A stretch of 64,000 bases of DNA from Diplonema papillatum (lineage: Eukaryota > Euglenozoa > Diplonemea > Diplonemida > Diplonemidae), in assembly GCA_030068145.1 (NCBI GenBank), contig JAPJBO010000071.1, positions 333,001 to 397,000 of the forward strand. The letters are read 5' to 3'. Below are positions 36,047 through 50,982 of this stretch, one piece after another. The first letter of the stretch is position 1. The number at the start of each line of letters is the position of its first letter. The position numbers and the translations under genes were made by a program. The notes beneath the pieces were generated by a model. The model did no database searches. It had not been told where the DNA came from and saw only the letters and a program-made list of their open reading frames with translations.

Positions 36047-36728
36047 GATCACTGCCCGTCACGCGCGGATGGACGATTACCGCCCTCGCGACATCAGAGC
36101 GACAAGGCTGTGAATGAATAAAGTGGGGACCTTCCTTAAGATAGTTTCAGAACGAAGTACCAGACGAAAAAGAAGAAAAAGATGAAGAAAAGGGGACCGG
36201 GGCGGAGGAGGCGCGGAGAGAGAAGCGATGGGCTGTTTTTTTTTTGTATTTTTAGATGTATTTTTTAGGTGGGAATAAAGAGTCCGGGCAACCAACACGA
36301 AGAAAATAAATGAAAAGGAAGAGGGCGGGGCGGGAAGACAGCGGAGAATCGGCAAGTAAGCACCACAACGTAGTCAGACCCAAAAGGACAGCACGGCGTT
36401 AGTTTCATGTGCATCACCAGCACCAACCCATCATCGAGCGCGGGAAACGTCGGGTGGCACCTTGCCTAGATTTAGGCAAGGTTCTGTCCTGCAGCAAGGA
36501 AATATGGAAGCCTACGTCGTGGTGTTAAGCCAGAGCACAATGATGACGCTCACGCACCAACCGGAGCGAAACTGGGCAGACGTTTCGGCTCTCTCGTTGT
36601 TCGTAACTTTGTGTGTCTGTATTGTTCGGAGGGGGTGGGGCTCTGTTGAAGTGTTGAGGCGGGACCTTTCCCATCGCGACATCGAAAGGGTGAAATAAAA
36701 CGGCTCAGGACAGGGGGCTTCCAAAATA

Positions 36729-36944
36729 CTCGAGGGGCTGCCTTGTGCTTACTTCGAAGGAGGCTAGAGGGGGAGAAACAATACAACTACAAAATGGGCA
36801 TTTTTTTGTTGAACGCTTACGCCCGCCACTGAACCCAGATTCACCTGTGTTTCGTGTGGGCTACAGCACATTTACCTCCTTTGATATTTTGCAGCTGGCA
36901 GCCTCCTCAAGTATTTCCTACAAAGCAGGTGCTTATACAAAAGA
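36729..36944 (+). repeat. Family A SINE-like repeat, copy 4
   Basis: The longest copy, running from CTCGAGGGGCTGCCTTGTGC through GAACGCTTACGCCCGCCACT to TACAAAGCAGGTGCTTATAC, about 215 bp. Confidence 0.8.
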
Positions 36945-39847
36945 AACAGAGGGGCAGCAGGTGGTGCGGGTTTGACGAGTGCGGCAATACCTCCCCCCCC
37001 TGAAAGCCAGCGAGATGTCCTGGGGTGATGCCTGTGGAGCCTACGGTTATCGGTCTGTAGTCCGATCAGTTACCCATCAGTTTTACTTTTTTTTTGACAT
37101 CGTAAGACGTTGCGGGCAAACGCAAAGTGTCAGATACGAAGACTGTGACGAGCCAAAAGTAAGTTGTGAAGACCTGCCCTTCATAAGAAACGGAAGAAAA
37201 ACACATTTAAAAATGAAATACCCCCCACCGACCCATCTTCCGTACTCGACTCACTAGTCATGCACATTCACTTGCACAGCTTGCTTTGAAAGCGGAAATT
37301 GATAACAAAGTGGCACTCGTCAGCAATACAAGTAATTGCTTGGAGAATCACTCGCTTATTTACCAGAATTCTCCGTCGTTCACGCACTCCTGAGACGCAA
37401 GCAATGAACGGAGAAAACACGAGAGGTCACATACGATGGGGTTACCCCCCGAGCTAGCCGCAGAAAGTGAGCAAATTTTCCCCCGCGATCCAAGTGCGCA
37501 CCGAGGTGTCCTAAGGGTCGTTTGTTTTACCTAGTAGAATTCCCCTGATAAATCAATAACACTGGAAGAATTTTGCGGAAGTTCGTGTCAAAGTAGATGG
37601 CGAAAGCTTGTGCATTCTTCTGCGGTACATTTCATGTGTCACTCCACTTGTTCATAACCTGTTCACTCGCCAACACACACATCAAGTGTGTCGTGGATTG
37701 CCGCTCCGCGGCCCGTGTCATATCTTCCTCGTGGAAGTTCCAGCATTTCGAAACAGTCGACGCTAGTTGTGGTCAGGCTCCTTTTCGGTGTCTCTGCCAC
37801 ACAGGACCCTGCGAACGAGGAGATTAAACTTTTGAACTGGAGGACCCCCCCCCCCCAAAAAAAGGTTGTGGTACACCATACCACAGTATACAGTGCATCT
37901 AGGAGGATGCTGAGGGCACCGTGTGGCCCGTCTGCATATCCGTCCTAGTGTACCATTTAGGAGGTGGTATTGTGGTGGCACACACCTAGTACCTACGTAC
38001 TGCATACCGTGTACTGCTAACGGTGCAGTGTATGCACACACACACGTGTGTACCATGGGTATACACAGTACGTATGCATAGTAGTACTAGTTGTTACAAC
38101 AACCCACTGGGCTACCCCCAGCGGATCCTTCGACAAAAGATAATTCGCGGGGGAGAACAGCGGGGGAAAAAAGGTGAAAAAGCGGTGGAAGCAACAGCAC
38201 GCGCACTGTCGCAGCGTAGCCGGCAACTCGTATCACCCACAGCGGCATACTTCAGTTCCTTCAAGAACCCCCCCCCAACGGGATGCACGACGAACTCCTT
38301 TGTTATTTAGAATAAACACCGGATGGTACACAGCCTCCAGGGCCCCACGAGGGGGGTCAAAAAACCGATGGTGGTGTATAATACACTTTTTTGAAGGGTG
38401 CCCTGCTGATATGCAGGTACCCGCTGTAGCCCCACCGACATCGGGTTCCCGCCAGCAAGCTCACAGAGATCGGCATATCGTTTGACCCCAAGGTGGGGGC
38501 AGAAACTTCACATTCCGGTGTAGGCCTGCCACCAGCGCTCCTCCATGAACAACAGAAAGGCGAGATCAGCTTTTCAGGGCGGTAGGTGCCGGCCCGGCTT
38601 TGCACAGAAGACCCCTCCCTACAAAGCCCTGCGAGGGCCCACTCTTCACACCCCTGCGAGAACTTTCTTTCTTACGCGCGTATCACCCCGCTGCTCGCCA
38701 GCTATTCCTTTCTTGAATATTTCGTCACAAATAATCGACGTAGCTGCTTTGACCGGATGGAAGGGAGGAAATGTAGAGGTAGAGGGCAAATACAACTCAA
38801 ACAGAATCTGATTTGTTCTTCGCTTACACCACCGTGTGTTATTTTCACTCAGGACGTTTTCCCCTGCTGTTTTTGTGTGTCGTGTAAGGGGTAGCCTCGC
38901 ATGACCTCACACGTCCGCTCAACACGTGATTCGGTAGTCACAGCACTTGGGATCTATCCCTTCGGTTCTTTGTCTGGCAGCTTCGTCGAGCATTTCCTTC
39001 GAAGCTGGCGCTTATGCAAATAGAGCGGCGGTCGTGCACAGTTGCGGGCGAGGACACTCGCAGGCAACTTTATTGTACAAAGGTTCGACAGGCATTGCGA
39101 GGTAGCCCCGCGAGTGCTATCGAGTGATTTCCTTGCCTGCAGGACACGCGGGCAACGAACAAACAAAGCCTACATGGTAGGGCTCGCATTGGATCTGAAG
39201 ACTTGGCATACTGGCGCATGATAATTTCCTTCCTTCAGGATCGGACAAAAAGGCACTCACCCATTCCCGGCGTGCAAGACTGCGGGCCCAGCGAGCACGC
39301 GGCGGTTCGTTTTGGGTGCGAGCAGGTTCAAGTTTTGCCAGATTTGTGCCGGGTTGTCACAGATCACACCGTTCAGTGCGGTCGACGAATTCGTTTTGTG
39401 TTTCTATTTTCCGCTGGCATGCGGGCCGCGTTTTCGCGGGCCAGCAAAGCTCGATTGCGCTGCTAGCGGCGCGGTAGCTTCGAGAGCGAGGGTTGCGCAC
39501 GTCGACCTTCCATCGCAAGTCGAGAACGATGCGGCGTTGCGGATGCTCAACTCTCTCTATCGCACCTCCGCAAACGGCACTTTCGACAGGCGCCGGGGGG
39601 GCAACAGAGCCGTCGACGCACACGGTCTAGTATTGTCCACCGCCAGTGCCGCCCATCATGGACATCAACCTGTTTGAGATGGAGTTTGAAACTTTGTGCT
39701 TTTTTTTTTTTCGGGGGTGCGGTTCTCGTCGTACATGTGTCGTGCTTTTCGCAAAATACAGCTCAACCTTTTCTTAGCCAGGCAACATTCTGTGCTAGGT
39801 ACCGACTGGGTTTTTGCAGGGGGCGTGGTTTCGCGACGTTCTCTCAT

Positions 39848-40062
39848 GATATTATAAACGCTCCACTTTGCTCAAAGTCGGGGGGCGGCCTGTTCTTGAC
39901 CTTTTTTGTGTTAACAATGCATTGTTGGTACTAAAGATTGGTAGTTGGCAGCGTACGATATTATAAACGCTCCACTTTGCTCAAAGGCGGGGGCGGCCTG
40001 TTCTTGACTTTTTTGTGTTCACAATGCATTGTGTTGGTACTAAAATAGTAGTTGGCAGCGTA
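39848..40062 (+). repeat. Two-unit duplication of about 107 bp
   Basis: GATATTATAAACGCTCCACT through GTAGTTGGCAGCGTAC occurs at 39848-39956 and 39957-40062 with a few differences. Confidence 0.88.
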
Positions 40063-40439
40063 CTGCACTGTGCTGCCTCTGACTCAAGCTTTGCAAGCTG
40101 TGGCTGACCGTCACGTTCCTGGACCAGGAGCGGCCTTTTTAATTTTTTTTTTTTCTTTTACTTCGTTCTTCTTCAGGGTATTAGCGTGACCCTCAAAATC
40201 GTGTACAACCTGAAAATAATGTGAGGGACAGCCAGTTTCTGGTGGGAAAGCTATATTGGGCACTTTTTGTCTCGAAGAGATGTAAAACAGGGGTTCGGCT
40301 AGAAGCTCTTCAGAAAAAGTGCAGTTTGCGCGGAAGGAAAGCCTCTGTTCGCTGTTGCACCGTGGTGCAGTGGGTTGGACTCCCGACCGACTGGACCAGG
40401 GTGCTTCACCGAGGACCCCTGTGTTTCAGATCGCGTCCT

Positions 40440-41045
40440 CCCCGTCTTGTATAAGAACGGGATTGGCTTATTATTGTTGGCTCAGGCCCCGCGCAGCGGT
40501 AAATTTTTTTACTGCCTGTCACCTGACTTTTCTGCATCCTTGAGAGCTACTTTTCTTACACGCATAGCTACTTTTCTTGCACGCATAACTACTTTTCTTG
40601 CACGCATAACTACTTTTCTTGCACGCATAACTACTTTTCTTGCACGCATAACTACTTTTCTTGCACGCATAACTACTTTTCTTGCACGCATAACTACTTT
40701 TCTTGCACGCATAACTACTTTTCTTGCACGCATAACTACTTTTCTTGCACGCATAACTACTTTTCTTGCACGCATAACTACTTTTCTTGCACGCATAACT
40801 ACTTTTCTTGCACGCATAACTACTTTTCTTGCACGCATAACTACTTTTCTTGCACATAACTACTTTTCTTGCACGCATAACTACTTTTCTTGCACGCATA
40901 ACTACCTTTCTTGCACGCATAACTACTTTTCTTGCACGCATAACTACTTTTCTTGCACGCATAGCAGTTTTCCCCGTCTTGTATAAGAACGGGTTTGGCC
41001 TATTATTGTTGGCTCAGGCCCCGCGCAGCGGCAAAATTTTTTTTT
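40440..41045 (+). repeat. 21-bp tandem array bracketed by direct repeats
   Basis: About 20 units of AACTACTTTTCTTGCACGCAT run from 40549 to 40965. A 70-bp block (CCCCGTCTTGTATAAGAACG through GCCCCGCGCAGCGG) stands directly on both sides (40440-40515 and 40971-41045), and a third fragment lies at 41078. Because 21 is a multiple of three, several frames stay open on both strands; these are not genes. The bracketing repeats suggest the array grew inside a duplicated segment. Confidence 0.92.
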
Positions 41046-41485
41046 GGATACACTTTTGAGAGGGGGGTAGTTTCTTGGCCCCGCGCAGCGGCATTTTTTT
41101 TTTTTTTTGGGTATGTTTCTTGGTGATGTATTTATGACTGCCCTCCTGATGATGAGACTTTAGCTAGGCCCCACCAGCAGTTGGACCCAGTTTGACCCAT
41201 ACACCACGGGACTGGCCCCCAGGGTTCCCGAAAAAAACGCATATTTTTTTCGGATTTTTCCGTTTTCCAAGGTGGACTGGAGGATGTGACACCAGTTTCC
41301 TCCCCAGATTTTTTTTTGTCAACAACAGCAGCTTGTGCTGGGCTCCTTTTTTTTTCCGTTTTTTTTTTTTTTTTTTTTCCAAAATGTGAGGTTTTGCCTC
41401 ACAATTGAAACTGACGATAACCCTATGTATGGCTATGCATCTTCTTGTAATAAAAGAGCGGCTTTAAGAGCGCAAGCTTTGTAAT
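40966..41485. other. Spacer 3' of DDX3
   Basis: Poly-T-rich, with the right bracketing repeat of the 21-bp array and a T24-like run near 41356. No gene. Confidence 0.6.
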
Positions 41486-44577
<3,092 letters not shown>

Positions 44578-44618
44578 ACCGGCTCCTTTCGTTCCTCAGT
44601 GGTGTTTTTATTTGTTTT

Positions 44619-44757
44619 GTTGTATAAGCACCTGCTTTGTAGGAAATACTTGAGGAGGCTGCCAGTTGCAAAAGATCAAAGGAGGTAAATGTGCTGTAGC
44701 CCACACGAAACACAGGTAGATCTGGGTTTAGTGGCGGGCGTAAGCGTTCAACAAAGG
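44619..44757 (-). repeat. Family A SINE-like repeat, copy 5, upstream of DDX3
   Basis: Lies 42 bp upstream of the DDX3 start codon and carries TAAGCACCTGCTTTGTAGGA through GGCGGGCGTAAGCGTTCAAC. It must be within the DDX3 leader or promoter. Confidence 0.75.
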
Positions 44758-45793
44758 GGCGGAGTTATTGTTTCGATCCCTTTTTTCGGAATTTGAGGGG
44801 GAAACTTAGTGAGGGGGGGGGGGGGGGGGTCAGTGGTTACAGACTCTGTCCCACCCTGAGCTCCGAAGCCACGCTTCTGCGTGAAGCACTGAGACATGCC
44901 GACTTAGAACGCGGACGATGCGGCCCCCTACTCAATCCGGATGCTGTACGCGTAACGACCGATAGGCTGCAACCTACTGCGAATGGACTGTGACTGTACT
45001 GTAACCGAAGTGAACAGGGGGGGGTCGCGCTATACCCGATCTCAAAAATGTCTCTTTCTGGCTTTTTTTGACCCAGTCCCCACACCTGGAAAACCCCCGT
45101 TCGTAGCAGTACGTGCTTGCTTTCTGGGTCTTTCTCAACACAAAGAATAACACTCCAACCGTATCCGGAGATGCCACGCTGCGTCCGAGGACTAGTTTCC
45201 GAATGTAGTATCCACGATACCCGTTCGAATCTCTCAAATCATCTAGCGTTTATTGCGAATAGATGAAAAAGTGCTTGCGTTGTGAGCGTCACCCGGCTGC
45301 TTTCTGCAATCGCCGGAACGAATCCCACGCCACACCTGCGCAGTGGACATGCATCGACCAGCGCCTCTTGACCGGCCCACCGTGTAGTAGACCTGTTGCT
45401 AGCACCTTCACCTCGTGCCTCCTACAACCATTTAAGCGCGGGGTCATCAGTCCGGAAAAAAGCGACGAGGACCGTTGAAGTAAGGCTGCCAACGTGCCTT
45501 GGCTGCCACCTGCACGGGGGGTGATCACCGTCAGCCAAAGTAGGTGTTTTCGCACCGAAAGTCAGGGCCAGGTAGCCCTTTGAAGTGAAGACGCCTGGAG
45601 ACTCAGGGTGGTGGTCGACTGAATGGCCGGCGGAAAGCATCACAGGAAAGGTGCGTGTCCAAGCCGCGACCTACCGAATGACACCCGGCAGACAGACAGG
45701 CACACACACCACTGGAAAGCGAATATGCATCAGGACCCTCTCCACGGACACAGCGTAGGTCTAAAACACGGGTACAACGCCCGTACACGAGGA
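44758..45793. other. Spacer between DDX3 and the 381-aa gene
   Basis: Contains a 16-base G run (44814-44829). The short segment GACCGGCCCACCGTGTAGTA near 45372 also occurs near 27265. No gene seen. Confidence 0.5.
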
Positions 45794-46939
45794 CTACAAT
45801 TCGCATCGCGCAGCTGTCGTCTGAGCACAAAGTAGGCTGGAGAGCACGAGGGCAACGTCTGCGGCTCGGTTGATCCCCTTCTGGGGCTCTTCTGTGCAAG
45901 CGGTCATCGACCAGCGGTGATCCGATCGGAGCGAGCTGGCAGTTTTCTCGAGGTCGTGCCGGTCCTTGGCGGAGCCCCCGCTGGGCCCGTCGACGGCGAC
46001 ACACACCCGCCGGACATCCCTGACGGAAACCCCGTAAACAAAGGGAGCCGCGCCCGCCGGTTGCGCGCCGTCGTCCAAGCGCAAGCCCAGCGGGAGCGCC
46101 CTGTCCCCGTAGGCCGGGCGCCGGCGGTGCTGGCGCCGCTTCGGAGCCCTGCCGAGGCGCGGCGGGACGGCGCCTCCTTCCTCCCGGGCCTGCTTCCTCT
46201 CTTTGCGGGCGGCCTTCTTCTCGGCCTCGTTCAAGTGTTCGTACAGTGCGGTGAGGTATTCACTCAACGGCTCGAACCCTCTGTCGACGGAAGCGACTGC
46301 GGAGAGGGATACCGACTCGGCGTAGCGGCGGAGTTCGGATATGCAATGAACCAGCCGGATGTAGAAGACTTTGGTCGGCAGGTTGCTCGAGGTGCAGTCA
46401 CGGTACAGAACGAGAAAGGAAGCGTCCTTGGCGATGACCTCTTCCGTGAGCGAAAGTTCGTGGATGACGCGAACCGCTTCAGCGTCGGCTTGGTTGACGA
46501 GCGAAACAAGGTAGCGCTGTGTCTGCGGGGAGTCCCAGTCGATCGAATCGGCACTCGGCACGTTGGCGGTGCCAGGGGAAGCCTCGTCCTGCCCACCCGT
46601 GGAATCCTCCCGCTCCTCTTTCTTGACGCCACCCGTGCCCAGGAGAACGCGGGAGATCTCCCCTTCGATGGGTTCCATGTCGCCGCGAAGGGTGTCCCAC
46701 AGGAGGCTGTCGGGCTGCTGCTGGGCCCAGACGGCGACGCTGCTCATGCAGCTTCTCACGCAGTCCCGGTATTGTTCAAAGGAGCCCACTCGCCCCTCTT
46801 CAATCGCGCGCAGCAGCCTCGGAAGTGTCCATCCGTCCGACTCATCCGCATCAAGGTGCTGGCTCGCCTCGCGACAAACGCGGCTCTTCGAGAGAATGAG
46901 GCTGACCAGTGCCTTCCACTCTTCGGCATTTTCCTGCAT
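45794..46939 (-). CDS. Uncharacterised protein with faint bromodomain-like N-terminus
   Basis: Frame of 381 codons beginning MQENAEEWKALVSLILSK. Residues 1-85 are helical, and the order LPRLLRAIEEGRVGSFEQYRDCVRSCMSSV resembles the B-C helices of bromodomains (short-interval helix, then F-x-x-D-V-x-x-x-x-x-N); the acetyl-lysine-binding Asn is not evident, so the match is weak. Residues 150-235 are helical, with YLVSLVNQADAEAVRVIHEL and EPLSEYLTALYEHLNEAEKKA, and end in a Lys/Arg-rich coiled-coil-like stretch. After about residue 245 the sequence becomes Arg/Gly/Pro-rich and unlike protein, so a missed intron near 46200 or an altered end is possible. No membrane span or signal. Function unknown. 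Confidence 0.55.
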   Translation of the reverse strand: MQENAEEWKALVSLILSKSRVCREASQHLDADESDGWTLPRLLRAIEEGRVGSFEQYRDCVRSCMSSVAVWAQQQPDSLLWDTLRGDMEPIEGEISRVLLGTGGVKKEEREDSTGGQDEASPGTANVPSADSIDWDSPQTQRYLVSLVNQADAEAVRVIHELSLTEEVIAKDASFLVLYRDCTSSNLPTKVFYIRLVHCISELRRYAESVSLSAVASVDRGFEPLSEYLTALYEHLNEAEKKAARKERKQAREEGGAVPPRLGRAPKRRQHRRRPAYGDRALPLGLRLDDGAQPAGAAPFVYGVSVRDVRRVCVAVDGPSGGSAKDRHDLEKTASSLRSDHRWSMTACTEEPQKGINRAADVALVLSSLLCAQTTAARCEL

Positions 46940-48258
46940 CGGGCGGAGTGGCCACCATAGGGATCCCTGCGGGGGTTTCCACTATTCTCGAAGGTTCAAA
47001 GTGCTGACTCTCGCTTGTTCTCTCTCTCCCCCCTCCCTGCAGGATTTCCGCTGCAGGGGGCGTTGCCGACCTCCCCAGATGCAGAAAAGGGGGACACGCT
47101 CAATGCTGGGGCTCCTCTGGAGCTCCTGGGCGTAGAGCTACCTTCTCGATGGTAGGCAGCTTGTGCCAGTAGCAGTCACAGCTCCTCTTCTGCAACAGCT
47201 TTTCAGTTGCGGTGCTCGAAAAAATACATATCAACCACGCGGCCAACAGGACTTCAGCAAACTCCGATAAAGCTAGCTGGATCGGTCTTGTCCGGCGTCT
47301 GCGGGAGCCGGATCGGCTCGTGCCATTGTTTCTAGGAGGTGTTAGGGGTGTAAAGGTCCGGAGGGTCGCCGGTTTGCCGTTGAGGCTGGGAGTCGGGTGG
47401 TGGTGATGGGGTTGTAGGCTCGTACGCTCACTTTCACTTGCCGAGATTTGATGATGACTAATCGAACGACGACGCGGGAGAAATGGAAAGAAATGGTGGA
47501 AGAAACTCTCCTTGCTTGAAGGTTCGGGGCCCACTTGCTTACTTATTTTGCTTGTTGTTGTTTTTTTTTTTTTTTTTTTCCACGGCCGTTTCCTTTGCGC
47601 GTGCTTCGAAGCAGTGACTCCCCCCCGGCAGCTTCGTTCGCGCCGGTGCCGAAAAGGTAAACTCGCCCGCTGAAAAGCTTCAGGTTTTGGTACGCGTGTT
47701 CAAACCCCTTCTGCGGGAGCAAGTGCCTGGCGCATGTTCGCGAAGTCCAGTGCAAAGAGTCCGTTGCTCGGCGTTTTCCAGCGCGGGTTGTCCGAGCCCG
47801 GCTGCAACATTTTTTTGTACAACTCATAAGATTGATTTAAAGGGGCCGAGTAACAACAGTTATTTGACGCACGGTTGGATGTCAAAAGATAAACACTACT
47901 ATTTCACCCTGCTACTGTTCGGCACATCATGCCTACCCGGAGCTCGTTGTTTAGTATTCGACAAATCGAATAATAACACCTGTAAAACCAGGTGTTATTA
48001 TTCGACCCGGCCCGGTCGTTTTTTTTCTTCTGGAACTTCTGGGAAAACAAAAGAAAAGGATTTTCGCGCTGGGAAAAGCCGATTCAGCTGGTCCGGGAAT
48101 CACTGCTGCTTTATTGTTTTCCTGCATGTTATCATCGTTGACTGTGCGATACCGGGATGAAGCGGAGGACAGCAAGTGAATGTTGAACACAGAAGATAGA
48201 TGGACACGTAAAGGGAGGGGGGAACTGACCAGATGCGCGAGCTTCGGGACGAAGCATC

Positions 48259-48300
<42 letters not shown>

Positions 48301-48531
48301 AAGCTAGGATTTCTAGGTCATTAAGGGCCATGAAAGGCCGAACTATTTTCGATCATGCCGAGTGATCGCGGGCTTGTTCTGACGGACGATGCGTCAGGAG
48401 CGAGCAACATGACTAGGTAAGCCGTGACCTCTGTGACGATCTGGTGCGCATCACGAGTTGCTACCATGATCACTGTAGTCCTCGCTCATCTGTCCGTTTC
48501 AAGAGTCAGGCAACAAGCGGGATGCCTATAT
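46940..48531. other. Spacer with poly-T tracts
   Basis: Includes a T22-like run at about 47558 and a 39-base T run at 48260-48298. A short inverted repeat around 47970-48005 (TTCGAATAATAACACCTG with its mirror) is seen. No gene recognised. Confidence 0.5.
48260..48298 (+). repeat. 39-base poly-T tract
   Basis: Uninterrupted T run, equivalent to poly-A on the minus strand. It could be a retroposon tail, though no element body was recognised to its left. Confidence 0.9.
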
Positions 48532-48768
48532 CATGCAGGGTCAAAACCTGGTGTCTTTTTGGAAAACGCTGCCGCGGGGCCGACAGGGCCCAACAAAAAT
48601 TTTTGGGGGGAAAAGAATTTACTCAACTTCATCAAAAACCACCGCAGTTTTTGTTCCAAATTTATTTTTTTCAAACCCCCAATTTTTTTCCAGAAAAAAA
48701 TGGGTGGCCATTTTTTTTGGGGTCTAAATCCCTCTTACCAAAAAGACACAAGGTTTTGACCCTGCATG
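48532..48768. mobile_element. MITE copy 2, intact, 237 bp
   Basis: Same terminal repeats as 5429-5640, with ATAT target duplications at 48528-48531 and 48769-48772. The interior diverges by a small expansion. Confidence 0.9.
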
Positions 48769-48953
48769 ATATCCGTTGCATCCGTTGCTGTCGCTGGAGG
48801 TGTCCCGTGTCCACCCCTGCGAAAGCTCGAAGCGTCCGCGGGATGGATACTCGCCCCCTCCAATCATTCGCTTTACCTGGCGTAACTCCTGTTTTGGTTC
48901 TAGCTATCTTGAGGGAAACTTCGGAGTGAACCAGCTCGTGGAGGGGAGCAACC

Positions 48954-49302
48954 TTGAACAGGCGGCAGCTACTCCGTACCTCTGCCAACAGTTGACAACC
49001 TGAACAGGCGGCAGCTACTCCGTACCTCTGCCAACAGTTGACAACCTGAACAGGCGGCAGCTACTCCGTACCTCTGCCAACAGTTGACAACCTGAGCTAC
49101 TCCGTACCTCTGCCAACAGTTGACAACCTGAACAGGCGGCAGCTACTCCGTACCTCTGCCAACAGTTGACAACCTGAGCTACTCCGTACCTCTGCCAACA
49201 GTTGACAACCTGAACAGGCGGCAGCTACTCCGTACCTCTGCCAACAGTTGACAACCTGAACAGGCGGCAGCTACTCCGTACCTCTGCCAACAGTTGACAA
49301 CC
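48954..49302 (+). repeat. Tandem array of 46-bp and 36-bp units
   Basis: Eight units end CTGCCAACAGTTGACAAC; six contain AACAGGCGGCAG and two lack it. The alternation of long and short forms indicates unequal exchange between units. Confidence 0.92.
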
Positions 49303-50982
49303 TTTTATGTATCCTTGGCTCGATGCTGGTCTGGTGCGTACAAACGCGTGGGGCAGAAGCACCAACACGCCGCATGCGAAAGAGGAAAACGAAGAAAACA
49401 GAAAACCCCCGCCCTGTCTCATGCACGGGACGTCGGGCCTCCGCGCTTGAGGTACTAGTGAAACGCCGTATTTATTTGTACTGTCAGGGTGTTAGTTATA
49501 CTTTTTGTTGGTAGACACAGCCAGACAACCAATACCTTGCCGGGGCTTGTACTGCTCTAGCATGAAGACACGCCAACACGAATCAACGTTCGATGCTTGC
49601 TTATAAACCAGAACCCCATGCAGGGGATTCCATCTAGCGGAACCTGTTGCGTCCTGGGAAGGCTTGTTGTCACGGCAGCAAACGTTGATTTCTTGCTGAC
49701 ACGTCTTCACTGTGAAGGCGCATTGCTCACACCGTGAGCTTGGTCGACTACATAATGGTATGCTCCCCCCGTCCATACAGGTCAACAAGATAGCCTCGAC
49801 AAGATAAAGAAGAGCGCATTTTCGGCGGTCGTCTTCCGTCCACGACTGATTCCGGACGATTTTCGGTCATTGAAGCCGTGCACTCGAAAGAGGGGTGGAG
49901 CAGTAGTTTGATACGCAGCGATAACTTGCACCCGTAGTAGTATGGTAGTAGAAGTAGTTGCTGGACTGCCAGATCAGCCGAGACGGCGGGCGCAGCGGGC
50001 AGGCTTTGTTTCGACTTTCTTACTTTCATGGGTACCCGCCCCCCGGCGATCCCGGCTGTCCGAGCTCGGTCGCGGAAGGTGGTGCTCTGTAGTGAGGAGG
50101 TTGGTCGGGTTCCCAACCCGCCTTTGCAAACAAAACTTAAAGTTTGGACGAACAGTTGGTGTTGGTGACGCGCTACTCAAGATAGAAAAGTCGCAGCGCA
50201 ACGAAAAAGGAGGAACCAATCGGGTCCCAAACACTCGTGGGTGCCCCGCCCCGTCCAACAAATTTATATGTTCAAGAATCTGTTCAATGTCCACATTCTA
50301 CCCAGAGAGGTGGACGCATAGCTCACTCGATATGACCTGCTACAGCAAAGCTGTTGCATGGTACGCTGCAACAAACGGTTTCGAACTTCCCGACTACGGA
50401 CCCTTCTCGAAACTGTGATCGAACCGTCGCAACGGCACTCCTTATGTATCTGAACACTGATTTAGTGTCCTGTCCTGCTACCTGTGGCTCATTGGTGGCT
50501 GGTTGTCAGGCAGTATATCCGTATGCTAGTCGGATCCGCAGCCGATAACGTATTTCGCTGTCTTCAATCTTCCGTGTATAGTTCGTTGTCTGCTGTCACC
50601 ATATTTACCGACTTGCATTAATGGAGTGCTTTGTGCAAGCATATCCTGCAAGTTTCCTCACCATGGGTCGGTTGCAGCAGCAGTGTGACAAGAAACTGCG
50701 ATTCGCACTGCCTAATACATCAGGCAGACAAATCCACGTTTTTGCATCTAAAGCAGTCGGTTTCTTGTTTGTGTTGTTGTTGGTGTTACTGTTGTTATTG
50801 TTGTGCGCACGAGCGATTTCGAGTGCCGTATTTCGACTGCGCGCGCACACTGACTTCTTCGCACACGCGGTGAAGAAAGGTCCGAAATAATCTCTTTAAA
50901 AAAGAAAAAGAGGCGGAATACACTTCGGAAGACTGGCAGCATTGCCGCGTGTGGTAGCGGTATCCTACCGTTCCCATCCCTC
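49303..50982. other. Spacer 3' of the OTU gene
   Basis: Contains a block (49651-49793) repeated at 54387-54522. Other frames (49942-50418 plus, 50621-50890 plus) are short and motif-free; the second has a Leu/Val run that would read as a membrane span but lies in low-complexity GTT repeats. Confidence 0.45.
49651..49793 (+). repeat. Dispersed repeat, partner at 54387
   Basis: GGCTTGTTGTCACGGCAGCA through CATACAGGTCAACAAGAT is about 95 percent identical by eye to 54387-54522. On the minus strand both read CEQCAFTVKTC followed by QEINVCCRDNKPS, which may be the remains of a transposon protein. Confidence 0.7.

Larger units (their letters stand above)
36063..40548. other. 4.5-kb intergenic region
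   Basis: Contains the family A copy at 36729, an A/C-G/T-rich palindromic stretch at 37990-38090, a degenerate family A fragment near 38984-39030 and a 107-bp duplication at 39848. Around 39280-39660 both strands are open in GC-richer sequence but no motif is recognisable. No gene supported. Confidence 0.5.

Noticed and set aside
40509..40986. Long open frames on both strands with 7-residue repeats
   Set aside because: They result from a 21-bp tandem array whose length is divisible by three; no start context, domain or neighbouring coding sequence.
45218..45240. CCGTTCGAATCTC considered as the B box of a tRNA gene
   Set aside because: No acceptor stem, anticodon arm or correctly spaced A box could be drawn.
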